Shown: piece by piece, positions 16,337 to 24,102 of the stretch
Layout: every line of letters starts with the position of its first letter
Position numbering within the stretch: the stretch's first letter is position 1
Translations under genes and position numbers: made by a program
NCBI GenBank assembly: GCA_963829845.1
Contig: CAWHKD010000006.1
Span: 81,626-145,625 of the forward strand
DNA from: Gaiellasilicea sp963829845
Lineage (GTDB): Bacteria > Actinomycetota > Thermoleophilia > Gaiellales > Gaiellaceae
DNA: 64,000 nucleotides
Reading direction: 5' to 3'
The notes under the pieces: generated by a model
What the model saw: the letters and a program-made list of their open reading frames with translations, nothing else
Database searches by the model: none
What the model was told of the DNA's origin: nothing

Positions 16337-16515
16337 TTTCCAGCGCCGGCTTCCGCGGCCGTGGGCTGGGGGAAGACAGGGGAGTGGGCGCCGCGAGTTG
16401 CCGCCGAACTCCGGCGGCGCTCCTACTCCCCGGCTGCAGCGTTGTCCACCTGGAGCGCGACCGCCCCCTGCGAGAGAGTGGTCTGCGCACCCCATTGGGC
16501 GTGCTCGGTCCGCGG

Positions 16516-17208
16516 TCAGGGTCGCTTCGGATTCGTCACCGTCACGGTCACCGTGACCGGGACTTCTGTGGTCACCGTCACCGGCGGGAGCGTGACCGTC
16601 TGTGGGAGGGTCACCGTGTTTGTCGTGCGTACCGTTGTCGTGCGTCCCGTCTGTGTGACCGGGACGGTCTGCGTCTCCGTCCGCTGGACGGTCACGACGC
16701 GCTCGTTCGTGACGACCCGCTCGTCGGTGACGACGCGCTCGTTCGTGACGACGCGCTCGTTGGTCACGACCCGTGTCTGCTGGCGCTGCTGGATCTGGAC
16801 GACAGTTCTGGTCTTTCCGTCCACGGTGACGACCTCACGCCGAACGACGGGCACGAGCTGCCGCTCCGTCACCACACGTTCGTTACCGGGGTTCGTGACA
16901 GTGCGTACCACGAGCTCCGTCGAGGCGAGCGCAGGGCGAAGCACCACGCGTCGCAGCTGCGGGCTCTGCTTGACGACCGTGCGCGTGCGGCCACCTTCAC
17001 GGACTGTCACGACCTCCTGCACGGTGAAGGTCTCCACGAGCGGCCCCTCGGCAGCACTCTCCTCGGCGGGGAACGTGAGGGCGGCGATGAGCCCGGTGAG
17101 GCCGACCAGCACCAGCACGGCGAGCATGACCGCGCCCTTCAACTCATCCGGGAGCTGCCGCCAGCGGGACTTCGCGGTTCGCGGGTCGAGTTGGTCTTTC
17201 ACTGCCAC
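16516..17208 (-). CDS. Membrane-anchored low-complexity repeat protein
   Basis: 230 residues. A short cytoplasmic N-terminus precedes one membrane segment (AVMLAVLVLVGLTGLIAAL, residues ~27-45). The rest is a Thr/Val/Arg-rich extracytoplasmic stalk with alternating strands such as VVTVREGGRTRTVVK and a five-fold run of the heptad VVTNER-x (residues ~145-175), ending in TVTV repeats. There are no Cys or catalytic motifs. It resembles surface stalk proteins, not a known enzyme. GTG 17208 has GAGGGGG about 8 nt upstream. Confidence 0.75.
   Translation of the reverse strand: MAVKDQLDPRTAKSRWRQLPDELKGAVMLAVLVLVGLTGLIAALTFPAEESAAEGPLVETFTVQEVVTVREGGRTRTVVKQSPQLRRVVLRPALASTELVVRTVTNPGNERVVTERQLVPVVRREVVTVDGKTRTVVQIQQRQQTRVVTNERVVTNERVVTDERVVTNERVVTVQRTETQTVPVTQTGRTTTVRTTNTVTLPQTVTLPPVTVTTEVPVTVTVTVTNPKRP
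16691..16773 (-). repeat. In-gene 21-bp tandem repeats
   Basis: About four near-identical 21-nt units encode R-VVTNE heptads on the minus strand (GTNACGACSCGCTCGTY pattern on the plus strand). The units differ mainly at synonymous or single positions, suggesting recent expansion by slippage. Confidence 0.7.
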
Positions 17209-17587
17209 AGTGGATCCCCCTCAGGGCGGCGCGCCGCATTGATCGTCTTTTCCGACCGTGCGTCGTTCCACCCACCATTGCAGACGATCTCCCGGGCTTC
17301 AACGTCTTCTCCTTGAACACCGCCGCAACTTTGCGAGTGGAATCCGACGATGACCCCGAGTCGTCGCCCTCTCTAAAAAGCGAGTTTAGACAGGATGTCG
17401 AGTGTCTGCCGGGAACGTGTGTTGACGCGGGTGAGGCGCAGCAGGCGGGGGCTCGCGAGGCGCTGGGGATGCTTGAACGCTAGCGCGTTGCTCGGCGTCG
17501 TGGACGTCGATTTCTTAGCGTCAGGCGAGAGGGACGTTTCGCCCAAACGAAGCTCCGGCGAGGCGGACGCGTTTGACGCCCAGGGGC
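17209..17587. other. 379-bp intergenic region, no gene recognised
   Basis: Open frames here are interrupted, or rich in Arg/Ala as expected of shadow translation. A short inverted pair AGACA/TGTCT lies near 17387-17410. No promoter, RNA or repeat is convincing. Confidence 0.4.
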
Positions 17588-17599
17588 TAGAGTTACCGC

Positions 17600-18049
17600 A
17601 TCGCCGATCAGGGCCGACTGGGATACAGCCTCGACGCGAGCGCCGGCGAGCGCTTGTCGTTCGCGGGAGCGGTTTTGCTTGTCAAGGCGAGCACGGAGAG
17701 CACGAACGGCGCCTTCGCGATCATCGAGGAGGTCGATCCGCTCGACACGCCGCTCCATGTCCACGCAAACGAGGACGAGCTCTTCTACGTGATCGAGGGA
17801 GAGCATGTGTTCACGGTTGGAGAGGAGGAATTTCCGGCTGGCCCCGGCGCGGTCGTGTTCGCACCGCGGCAGGTAGCGCACGCGCACCGACGGCTGGTGC
17901 CACGAGCGGGTCGCCTCCTGACGATGGTCTCGCCAGCCGGCTTCGAGGGCTTCTTTCGCGAGCTCAGTGCAGCCGAGACGGCTGGAGGAGCGGGACCGGA
18001 GGCGTACGAGAGCGCGTCGAAGAAGTACGGGATCACCTGGCTGAACTGA
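17600..18049 (+). CDS. Cupin-domain protein with uncertain (possibly ATC) start
   Basis: A complete cupin core is present: LDTPLHVHANEDELFYVIEG (metal-binding His/His/Glu) and FAPRQVAHAHRRLV for the second motif, with a C-terminal helix region ending KYGITWLN. The usual N-terminal part of such proteins (GYSLDASAGERLSFAG) is open upstream, but no ATG, GTG or TTG precedes it. TAGAGT at 17588-17593 lies exactly 6 nt before an in-frame ATC at 17600, the spacing used by leaderless genes here. The first conventional start is TTG 17654 (131 residues), which would drop about 18 conserved residues. Confidence 0.7.
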   Translation: MADQGRLGYSLDASAGERLSFAGAVLLVKASTESTNGAFAIIEEVDPLDTPLHVHANEDELFYVIEGEHVFTVGEEEFPAGPGAVVFAPRQVAHAHRRLVPRAGRLLTMVSPAGFEGFFRELSAAETAGGAGPEAYESASKKYGITWLN

Positions 18050-18137
18050 GAATCGTTTCCGGGAACATTCACGAACGCTGGCCCAGCCCAGCATCTTGAT
18101 GGCCTCGCGGCCGTGAGGCGGCGTATGATCACCGCCG

Positions 18138-18266
18138 ATGCTGTTCGTCGGCGCCGGCTTCAGAGCCCTGCGGCCCTTCAACTCGCTCTGGCTGGTCGCG
18201 GCTCCGCCGGCAAGTGCCCGACTCGCTAGACCCACTCTTCCGCATTCCACTGGTGCTCGTTCATGA
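18138..18266 (+). CDS. Doubtful 42-residue ORF, possible gene remnant
   Basis: MLFVGAGFRALRPFNSLW opens a 42-codon frame preceded by TATGAT (18124-18129) 8 nt upstream, a leaderless-type promoter. The second half looks like non-coding sequence and no family is recognised. It may be the promoter and 5' end of a gene whose remainder was lost. The surrounding 18.05-18.40 kb otherwise shows nothing I can name. Confidence 0.2.
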   Translation: MLFVGAGFRALRPFNSLWLVAAPPASARLARPTLPHSTGARS

Positions 18267-18407
18267 GGACGGCCGCGGTTCGGTGAGCCCTTCGGCGGGC
18301 TCCGCGACCGCCTCAGCCTGCACTGAGACGCCCGCGAGATCATCCGGTGAGCCTACGCGGGTCAAGAACTTTTGAGCTCGGCGGGCTCATGAAGCAGCGT
18401 CCGAAGT

Positions 18408-18436
18408 GGTGCGACCCGTTTGCGACGGGTCGCACC
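18408..18436. terminator. Hairpin downstream of the small secreted-protein gene
   Basis: Perfect 12-bp stem GGTGCGACCCGT / ACGGGTCGCACC with a 5-nt loop, 17 nt past the stop of the minus-strand gene at 18453. No T-tract. Confidence 0.6.
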
Positions 18437-18452
18437 GGTTCAACTTCGTGAC

Positions 18453-18638
18453 TTAGTCGCCGCCGTTGTTGCCGCCGGAGTTACCGGGGTCGCAGTCGGT
18501 CGCGGGGTCGGTCTCGGATCCGTTGCCGCCGCCCGCGTTGCACTTATGGGGGTTCGGGGCGGCAAGCGCCGCTGGTGCTCCCACAGTCACGCCGAGAAAG
18601 ATCGTCCCCAGCAGAACGGCCATCTTCTTCTTGAGCAT
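18453..18638 (-). CDS. Small secreted Gly/Asn-rich protein
   Basis: 61 residues: MLKKKMAVLLGTIFLGVTVG plus an APAALAA cleavage region form a clear Sec signal peptide. The predicted mature peptide is about 33 residues (PNPHKCNAGGG onward), with two Cys that could pair and a Gly/Asn-rich acidic tail. AAGGGAGA precedes the ATG. It matches no family I know; short exported proteins of this sort recur in Thermoleophilia genomes. It has its own downstream hairpin, so it looks like a stand-alone gene. Confidence 0.65.
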   Translation of the reverse strand: MLKKKMAVLLGTIFLGVTVGAPAALAAPNPHKCNAGGGNGSETDPATDCDPGNSGGNNGGD

Positions 18639-18956
18639 TCTGAATCTCCCTTACGGATCGTGTTTTTCCCGAGCCTGGTGTGGCTCGATCGACGGTCGCC
18701 GCAGGCTTCCCTCCTCTCCCGCCTTGCTCGCTCGCCGCTCGCGATTCCACAAGGCGTCGTCGGATTCCGTCGTCCAGAGAGCGAAAGAGTCGGGCGCCCC
18801 AAGGATCAACGAGGGGCACTATCGTACGAGCACCCTTTCGCCGCGACTACTCCGCAAAAGACCAGATCCGAGCTGGTCCAGGCACGGACGAGACCGGCGA
18901 TCTCGGCGACGGCGTCGGCGAGCATTGGGACGCCGGCGAGCATTATCGCGGCGAGG
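18639..18956. other. 318-bp region without a recognised gene
   Basis: Frames on both strands are Arg/Ser-rich shadows. It lies between the small secreted protein and the integrase remnant and is probably residual mobile-element DNA, inferred from position only. Confidence 0.35.
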
Positions 18957-19052
18957 CTATACGCCAGTGAACGAGCGGCGGATCTTCTTCTTATCCCGCT
19001 TCGAGTAGACGAACGCCTCGTAGGTTGGCTCGCAGCTGCAGCTGCCGCTCAT
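18957..19052 (-). pseudogene. N-terminal remnant of a phage-type (tyrosine recombinase) integrase
   Basis: A 31-codon frame starting MSGSCSCEPTYEAFVYSKRD and continuing KKKIRRSF before a TAG. The CxC-x-PTYEA-x-VYS-x-RD-x-KK-x-RR-x-F pattern resembles the arm-binding N-terminus of actinobacterial tyrosine integrases, where an AAK-WR helix normally follows; here translation stops and no catalytic domain is present downstream. It reads away from the tRNA-Gly 3'-end copy, where an integrase would be expected. Identification rests on pattern memory of the N-terminus only. Confidence 0.45.
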
Positions 19053-19141
19053 ACGGATCTTGCAGCTGCGGCTGTGCCGCGTCCGAATCCCCGTGCTCGA
19101 AGCGATGGAGAAGACCTTTCCTTCGCCGGGTCGCGTGCCAG

Positions 19142-19162
19142 CTGGCGCGCGTTCTGGCGCAC
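19142..19162. repeat. Paired CTGGCGC repeats left of the att copy
   Basis: CTGGCGCGC (19142-19150) and CTGGCGCAC (19154-19162), 12 bp apart. The same pair with 11-bp spacing is found at 19371-19390 on the other side of the tRNA 3'-end copy. Spaced direct repeats flanking an att core look like integrase arm-type sites. Confidence 0.45.
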
Positions 19163-19203
19163 AACGTACTACGGCGGCCAGCCGAGTTCGATTCCGAAAG
19201 AGA

Positions 19204-19227
19204 AAAGCCCTCGTTTCCGGGGGCTTT
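19204..19227 (-). terminator. Intrinsic terminator, ancestral tRNA-Gly terminator
   Basis: On the minus strand a 10-bp stem (AAAGCCCCCG / CGAGGGCTTT, one G-U pair, 4-nt loop) is followed by the T-rich run TTTTCTCTTT. It stands 6 nt beyond the displaced tRNA-Gly 3' end, as expected for the original tRNA transcript terminator. Confidence 0.8.
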
Positions 19228-19232
19228 GTATG

Positions 19233-19274
19233 AGCGGGCGATGGGGCTCGAACCCACGACCCTCAGCTTGGGAA
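19233..19274 (-). repeat. Displaced 42-bp copy of tRNA-Gly 3' part (att site)
   Basis: Identical over 42 bp to 24030-24071, the 3' part of tRNA-Gly(CCC) including discriminator, acceptor strand, T arm and part of the anticodon region. The match ends inside the anticodon loop, so this is not a tRNA gene. It is the direct repeat left when an element integrates into a tRNA 3' end. Confidence 0.85.
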
Positions 19275-19790
19275 ACCCGTCCAGACCCGCATGGTTAAGC
19301 CGAGCCGAGCAGCCAAGCGAAGAACGACGCCGCTCGGAAACCGCTCCAACCCGCTCCGGCCGGGCGGTCACTGGCGCGCAACTGGCGCACGCGGCGCCGA
19401 CGGGTTCGCTTTCTGGGCTTCTGCTGGTTACCAGCGAACCCTCAACGTGCGCGTCTTGCTGGACACTCATCGTGCCTCCAGAGGTTCCGGTCAGAGTTGC
19501 AGACCAGCGCGTTGTCTCCGGCTTCAATCCGACTGGCTCGGACGAATACGCGGATGGGGTAGTCCGCCTATACCACTCGCGGTGCGGCCGCGTTCCGTCG
19601 TCGGCGTGCGACGCCTCCTGCCCGACTAGACGCGAACGGATTCGCGCCTCCCGACGACGTCGCGCTCCTCGGCGAAGCGGACGGTCGTGCGGTACTTCGT
19701 CGTTACCCATCCCCCCTCTCCGGGCCGGTACGGGGCGCGCAGGAGCCCGCGTGGGCGAGGGCAGACAACGACGAGCAGAGGTTTCCTACG
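19275..19790. other. 516-bp element DNA without a recognised gene
   Basis: Contains the paired CTGGCGC repeats at 19371-19390 and no convincing frame on either strand. Probably the attachment-site arm and intergenic space of the element. Confidence 0.4.
19371..19390. repeat. Paired CTGGCGC repeats right of the att copy
   Basis: CTGGCGCGC (19371-19379) and CTGGCGCAC (19382-19390), 11 bp apart, matching the pair at 19142-19162. Together they bracket the att core at 71 and 97 bp. Confidence 0.45.
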
Positions 19791-19818
19791 GCGGAGGGGC
19801 CTGTTGAGGCCCCTCCGC
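19791..19818. terminator. Hairpin terminator of the 19841-20231 gene
   Basis: Perfect 12-bp stem GCGGAGGGGCCT / AGGCCCCTCCGC with a GTTG loop, 22 nt past the stop of the minus-strand gene. Confidence 0.65.
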
Positions 19819-19840
19819 GGGTCGCGCGCCTTGTTCGCGT

Positions 19841-20231
19841 CTACCAGGTGCAGGCGACGGTGTACCAGAAGTACCCGTTGTGCATTTCGCAGTACCAGAC
19901 GTTCCAAGTGCGACCGCCGTCTGTCGAGTACCACTTCTTGACGTAGCTGCCCGAGACTGGGTAAGCGCAACCGCCCAACGGCGTGCAGTTCTTGAGGATC
20001 ACGAACCTCGCGTAGGCGTACGTGCTGCCGTTCCAGTAGTCCCCTTCAAGGAAGCACTTGTAGTACTCGCCCAACGTTGAGAAGTTCGGCTTGTAGGCAT
20101 AGCACCCCTGGGAGGTGATGGCGGCGTCAGCCGTGGGGGCGCGTAGCGCTGAGCCCCGCACCGATTGCGACGGCGAGCGCCAGGATCGCGATGAGCCGGA
20201 CGGTCTTGGTTGGCGTATGAACGGTGCGCAT
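19841..20231 (-). pseudogene. Secreted Cys/aromatic-rich protein, one frameshift
   Basis: ATG 20231 opens a signal peptide (TKTVRLIAILALAVAIGAGL). The frame is lost at a run of five G (C on the coding strand) at 20135-20139. Removing one base restores SATRPTADAAITSQGCYAY and a mature region of about 90 residues with Cys, Tyr and Trp throughout, including WYSTDGGRTWNVWYCEMHNG, ending FWYTVACTW. Restored length is about 129 residues with six Cys after the signal peptide. The homopolymer position makes a sequencing error as likely as a real mutation. No family recognised. Divergent from the 20423 gene across a four-copy operator. Confidence 0.6.
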
Positions 20232-20290
20232 CTTTGATCTTCGTGTTGTGGCTCGCCTTGTGCGAACCAACTGAGCGCAGACTGGGCGGC

Positions 20291-20360
20291 GTCGCTCACC
20301 ATTCGCGCACCAGCCGCTCACCAGATGTGGTGAGCGGCTGCTGAGTGCCTGGTGAGCGGC
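20291..20360. promoter_or_regulatory. Four-copy symmetric operator (SARP-type decamer repeats)
   Basis: GTCGCTCACC (20291-20300) and GCCGCTCACC (20313-20322) are followed in inverted orientation by GGTGAGCGGC at 20329-20338 and 20351-20360. Within each half the repeats start exactly 22 bp apart (two helical turns), and the halves are mirror-symmetric about 20325.5. The inner pair forms a 13-bp inverted repeat with a GATG loop. Direct repeats spaced by whole helical turns are how SARP/OmpR-type activators bind. It lies between two divergent small secreted-protein genes and 285 bp from a SARP gene. Confidence 0.7.
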
Positions 20361-20422
20361 CTCGCCGATCCTTGCCCCAGTCAGGTCGCATCGGGCGACC
20401 GAACAAGCGAAGGAGACGTCTC

Positions 20423-20512
20423 ATGCCGCGTCTGATCGGGATCATCACCGCGCTGTCGATCGCCGCTGCTGCGCTCGCGCCGATCGCGTCCGCCGGTTAC
20501 AGGCAGTGGTAG
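20423..20512 (+). CDS. 29-residue signal-peptide ORF, candidate peptide precursor
   Basis: ATG 20423 follows AAGGAGACG, an excellent ribosome site. The product is a textbook Sec signal peptide: basic start MPRLI, hydrophobic core IITALSIAAAALAPI, cleavage motif ASA, then only GYRQW before the stop. Cleavage would release a pentapeptide. It has its own operator upstream (20291-20360) and a hairpin terminator 47 nt downstream, so it forms a complete transcription unit. A pheromone role is an inference; it could also be the 5' end of a longer secreted-protein gene cut short by a mutation. Confidence 0.55.
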   Translation: MPRLIGIITALSIAAAALAPIASAGYRQW

Positions 20513-20558
20513 GCGAAGTAGGCGGCGCGCGCACGGCCGCCGCGAACTGGCACTGCAA

Positions 20559-20582
20559 TTGAAGGGGCCGGTGACGGCCCCT
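20559..20582 (+). terminator. Hairpin terminator after the 29-residue ORF
   Basis: Perfect 10-bp stem GAAGGGGCCG / CGGCCCCTTC with a GTGA loop, then TTCGTG. It separates the small ORF from the SARP gene. Confidence 0.7.
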
Positions 20583-20644
20583 TCTTCGTGCCTGCATCTC
20601 GCTCCTGCCGCTCGTCGTTTCCGCCGTTAGTGTCAGTTGTAGCG

Positions 20645-23600
20645 GTGGCGGTCGAGCGTGAGGGCGTGGAGTTTTGCCTGCTTGGCCCTCTCGAGGCGCG
20701 GCGAAACGGCGAGCCTGTGCCGCTCGGGGGCGCGAAGCAGCGCGCTCTGCTTGCGCGCTTGCTTGTCGACGCACCTGCGGTCGTGTCTGTGGACACCCTC
20801 ATCGATGACCTCTGGGGTGAGCAGCCGCCCGAGGGAGCGCTTCATACGGTGCAGGTGTTCGTCTCGCGTTTACGCAAGCTGCTCGGCTCGGAGGCGCTCG
20901 TGACTCGTGCCCCCGGCTACCTCGTTGTAGGCGACGTCGACGTCGAGCGCTTCCGCCAGCTGGTTGCGAGAGCGCGCGAGCGGCGTGAGGATGGCCGCCT
21001 CGAGGCCGCTGTCGCCCAACTGGCGGAGGCGCTTGCACTGTGGCGTGGACCCCCACTCGCGCAGTTCGCATACGAGGCTTTTGCCGCTTCGCACATCGAG
21101 CGGCTAGCGGAGGAGCGGCTGGCGGCACTCGAGGAGCGCATCGAGCTCGAGCTGGAGCTCGGCGGACACGCAAGGCTGGTCGGGGAGCTGGAGGAGCTCT
21201 GCGGGCGCACAGCCACTCCGAGAGCGCCTGCACGAGTTCCTGATGCTCGCCCTTTACCGCTCCGGCCGCCAGAGCGAGGCCCTCCAGGTGTACGCGGAGC
21301 TGCGCCAGAGGCTCGTCGAGGAGCTCGGCCTCGACCCCGGCGCGGCGACACAGGCGCTCGAGCGACGGATCCTGCAACAAGACGTGACGCTCGACGCCGC
21401 GGCAAGCAAGCGTCAAACCCTCCCGGCGGGAACGGTCACCTTCCTCTTCACCGACGTCGAGGGCTCGATCCAGCGGCTGCACGAGCTCGGCGCCGAAGCG
21501 CTACGCGGAGGCCCTCGCCGAGCACCGGCGCCGTGATTCGCGAGGCGTGCGCGCGCACGGCGGTGTCGAGGTGGACACGCAGGGCGACGCCTTCTTCTTC
21601 GCGTTCCCGACCGCACCGGGTGCGCTCGCCGCCGCCGCCGCGATGCACAGGCAGACGCTGGCCGACGGGCCCGATCCGGGTGCGGGTCGGCCTGCACACA
21701 GGGACGCCGCTCCTGCACCGACGAGGGCTACGTCGGCGACGACGTCCATCGGGCCGCGCGGATCGCCGCGGCCGGCCACGGCGGGCAGGTGCTCGTCTCC
21801 GCCTCCACGGCCCAGCTCGTCGAGGATCGAGCCCTCAGCGACCTCGGCGAGCACCGGCTCAAGGATCTCTCGGCCCCGAGCGCGTCTACCAGCTCGGAGA
21901 AGACGACTTCCCGCCGCTGAAGCAGCCTCTACCGGACCAACCTGCCGATCCCCTCGACACCGTTCCTCGGCCGGGAGCGCGAGCTCGCCGAGGTCGCTCG
22001 AGCTCCTCGCCGCGAGGACGCCCGTCTGCTCACGCTCACCGGGCCGGGCGGCACCGGGCAAGACCCGGCTCGCCGCCCAGGCCGCGCCGGGCTCGCCGCA
22101 GACGGCTATCCGGATGGCGTCTGGTGGGTGCCGCTCGCCCCGCTTCGCGACCCCGAGCTCGTGCTCGAGACTGCGAGCGCAGGTCCTCGGCGCGCAAGAA
22201 CGGCCTCGCCGCGCACATCGCCGACAAGCGGATGCTGCTTCTGTTCGACAACTTCGAGCAGGTCGTCGAGGCCGCCGCCGAGCTCGCGGCGCTGCTCGCC
22301 GCGTGCCCCCACCTCGAGCTGCTCGTGACGAGCCGCGAGCCACTCCATCTCGCCGGAGAGCAGGAGTACCCGGTGCCGCCGTTCGCGCATGAGGAAGGTG
22401 TCGACTTCTTCCTCGCCCGAGCACGCGCGGTCAAGCCCGACTTCGCAGGTCGACGAAGCGGTCGCCGAGATCTGCCGCCGCCTCGACGACCTCCCGCTCG
22501 CACTCGAGCTCGCCGCCGCGCGGGTGAAGGCGCTCTCGCCCGACGCAGATCCTCGCGCGGCTCGAACAGCGGCTGCCGCTCCTGACCGGCGGCGCCGGAC
22601 CTCCCGAGCGCCAGCGGACGCTCGGGCGACGATCGAGTGGAGCTACGACCTCCTCGCAGCCGAGGAGCAGCGGCTCTTCGCCCGGCTATCGGTCTTTGCT
22701 GGCGGCTGCACGCTCGAGGCGGCTGAGGCGGTCTGGACGCAGAACTCGACACCCTCCAGTCGCTCGTCGACAAGAGCCTCGCTCCGCTTCACCGAGCGAG
22801 CGCTACTGGATGCTCGAGACGATCCGCGAGTACGCGGCGGAGCGGCTCGAGCAGTCGCACGAGACCCACGAGCTGTCGCGGCGTCACGCGCAGTTCATGC
22901 GCGTCCGATTCTCAGACGCCGGGCAGCTCGACCGACCGACGTGGATAAGTCGTCTCGCGGCCGAGCGCGACAACCTCCGGGCCGCAACCCGCTGGGCGAT
23001 CGACGCGCGGGAGGGCGAGACGAGCCTGCTCCTAGCAACGGCGTACGGTGCGCTCTGTGCCGGGCTCGGCCCGTTGGGCGAAGGGAGGCTCTTGCTCGAG
23101 GGTGCCTTGCAGAACGACCCCGGCGCGGGCGCCAGCGGCGCGGGCGAGGGCACTCCTCGGCGCAGCATCGCTCGCGCAACGCCAGCGGGATCTCGAGACG
23201 GCTCGCTTGCTCGGGGAGGACGCGTTATCCCTGGCGAAAAGCATCGGAGATTTGGAGGCGGTCGGCGGGGCACTCCGTGTCCTCGGGATCGTGGCGGGCG
23301 ATGCGAGGCAGTTCGAGCGGTCTGAATCGTTGCAACGCGAGGCGCTTGCCGTGTTCCGCGCGCGCGGCGACGAGCGGGAGGCGCGTGAGTCGCTCGGGGA
23401 TGCTCGGGTTCCTCGCCGTCGCGCGGGGGGATTATCCGCAAGCACGGTCGGCGATCGAGGAGGCTCTGTCCCTGTCCCGGCAGGCGCACGACACGAGAGG
23501 AATCCTCGTCGGTGTCAGCAACCTCGGCCACCTCGCGGCGCAACGAGGTCGGTTCGACGAGGCGCTCCCGCTGATCCGGGAGGCCCTGCTTCTCGCGCAC

Positions 23601-23895
23601 GAGTTCCTCGATGTGAACGGAGTCGCGAACGAGCTCGAGGTTCTCGCGTGGGTCGCCGCGTCCCAGCGGGAGTGCGAGCCAGCCGCAATCTTGCTCGGCG
23701 GTGCCGAGGCACTTCACGAAGCGACCGAGTCTGCGTTCGAGCCTGTGGGGGCAGGCGCTCCATGAGCGGACTGTGGCGACTCTACGACGCGAGCTTGCGC
23801 CTGATCGCCTCGCGCATCTGTGGGGTCGCGGACGCGAGATGACCATCGACCAGGTCGTCGCCTACGCCATGACGTTCAAGAACCGATCGGACTGA
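20645..23895 (+). pseudogene. SARP/BTAD regulator fused to nucleotide-cyclase, STAND-type ATPase and TPR domains, many frameshifts
   Basis: Read across frames this is one protein of about 1,080 residues. GTG 20645 starts FCLLGPLEARRNGEPVPLGG, an OmpR-type winged helix (~1-95), then a BTAD domain (~100-245, ending YAELRQRLVEELGLDPG). A class III cyclase domain follows (~265-430: TVTFLFTDVEGS, GGVEVDTQGDAFFFAFP, VRVGLHTGTP), then an NB-ARC-like ATPase (Walker A GPGGTGKTRLA across a shift, LLLFDNFEQVVE, LLVTSREPL, LDDLPLALELAAARVKAL), and a TPR C-terminus ending MTIDQVVAYAMTFKNRSD. Around twenty single-base shifts interrupt it, the first near 21218, yet motifs inside each segment remain intact. 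Probably a secondary-metabolism or signalling activator if functional. Confidence 0.75.
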
Positions 23896-24029
23896 GCCGT
23901 ACAGCTGAGCCGGCCAGGGGCTGGTCCGGGGTCAGGTTTGCATTCGCACAAACCTACTGCCCATCGGCGTCGCGGACGTCCGATTTGTGAACTTGCAAGA
24001 CCTGACCCTCCACGTCCGGCCGCGCTCGA

Positions 24030-24102
24030 AGCGGGCGATGGGGCTCGAACCCACGACCCTCAGCTTGGGAAGCTGATGCTCTACCAACTGAGCTACGCCC
24101 GC
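24030..24102 (-). tRNA. tRNA-Gly (anticodon CCC)
   Basis: Complete 73-nt cloverleaf: 7-bp acceptor GCGGGCG/CGCCCGC with U discriminator (usual for bacterial tRNA-Gly), D arm GCTC-AGTTGGTAGA-GAGC-like, anticodon stem TCAGC/GCTGA with loop TTCCCAA (anticodon CCC), T arm GTGGGTTCGAGCCCCAT. CCA is not encoded. Its 3' part is the attachment site duplicated at 19233. Confidence 0.95.

Larger units (their letters stand above)
19233..24071. mobile_element. Integrated element at tRNA-Gly(CCC), 4.8 kb between att repeats
   Basis: Bounded by the 42-bp direct repeats at 19233-19274 and 24030-24071. Cargo is a frameshifted secreted protein, a 29-residue signal-peptide ORF and a large SARP-type regulator. 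No integrase lies between the repeats. The integrase remnant and a second set of arm-like repeats lie just outside, to the left, suggesting tandem insertions at the same site with partial loss of the older one. The high density of frameshifts is confined to this element and its right flank. Confidence 0.65.

Noticed and set aside
16691..16773. Possible CRISPR-like repeat array
   Set aside because: Units are contiguous 21-mers without spacers and keep a protein frame (VVTNER heptads); no cas genes nearby.
19233..19274. Possible second tRNA-Gly gene
   Set aside because: Only the 3' part is present; D arm, 5' acceptor strand and half of the anticodon arm are missing, so it is an att remnant.
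18991..19710. 239-codon minus-strand frame across the att copy and terminator
   Set aside because: It reads through the tRNA-derived repeat and an intrinsic terminator, and a different frame gives the integrase-like N-terminus.
20645..23895. Several separate small genes (winged helix, cyclase, ATPase, TPR fragments)
   Set aside because: The fragments follow one another in the order of a single known domain architecture with no internal starts, ribosome sites or promoters.
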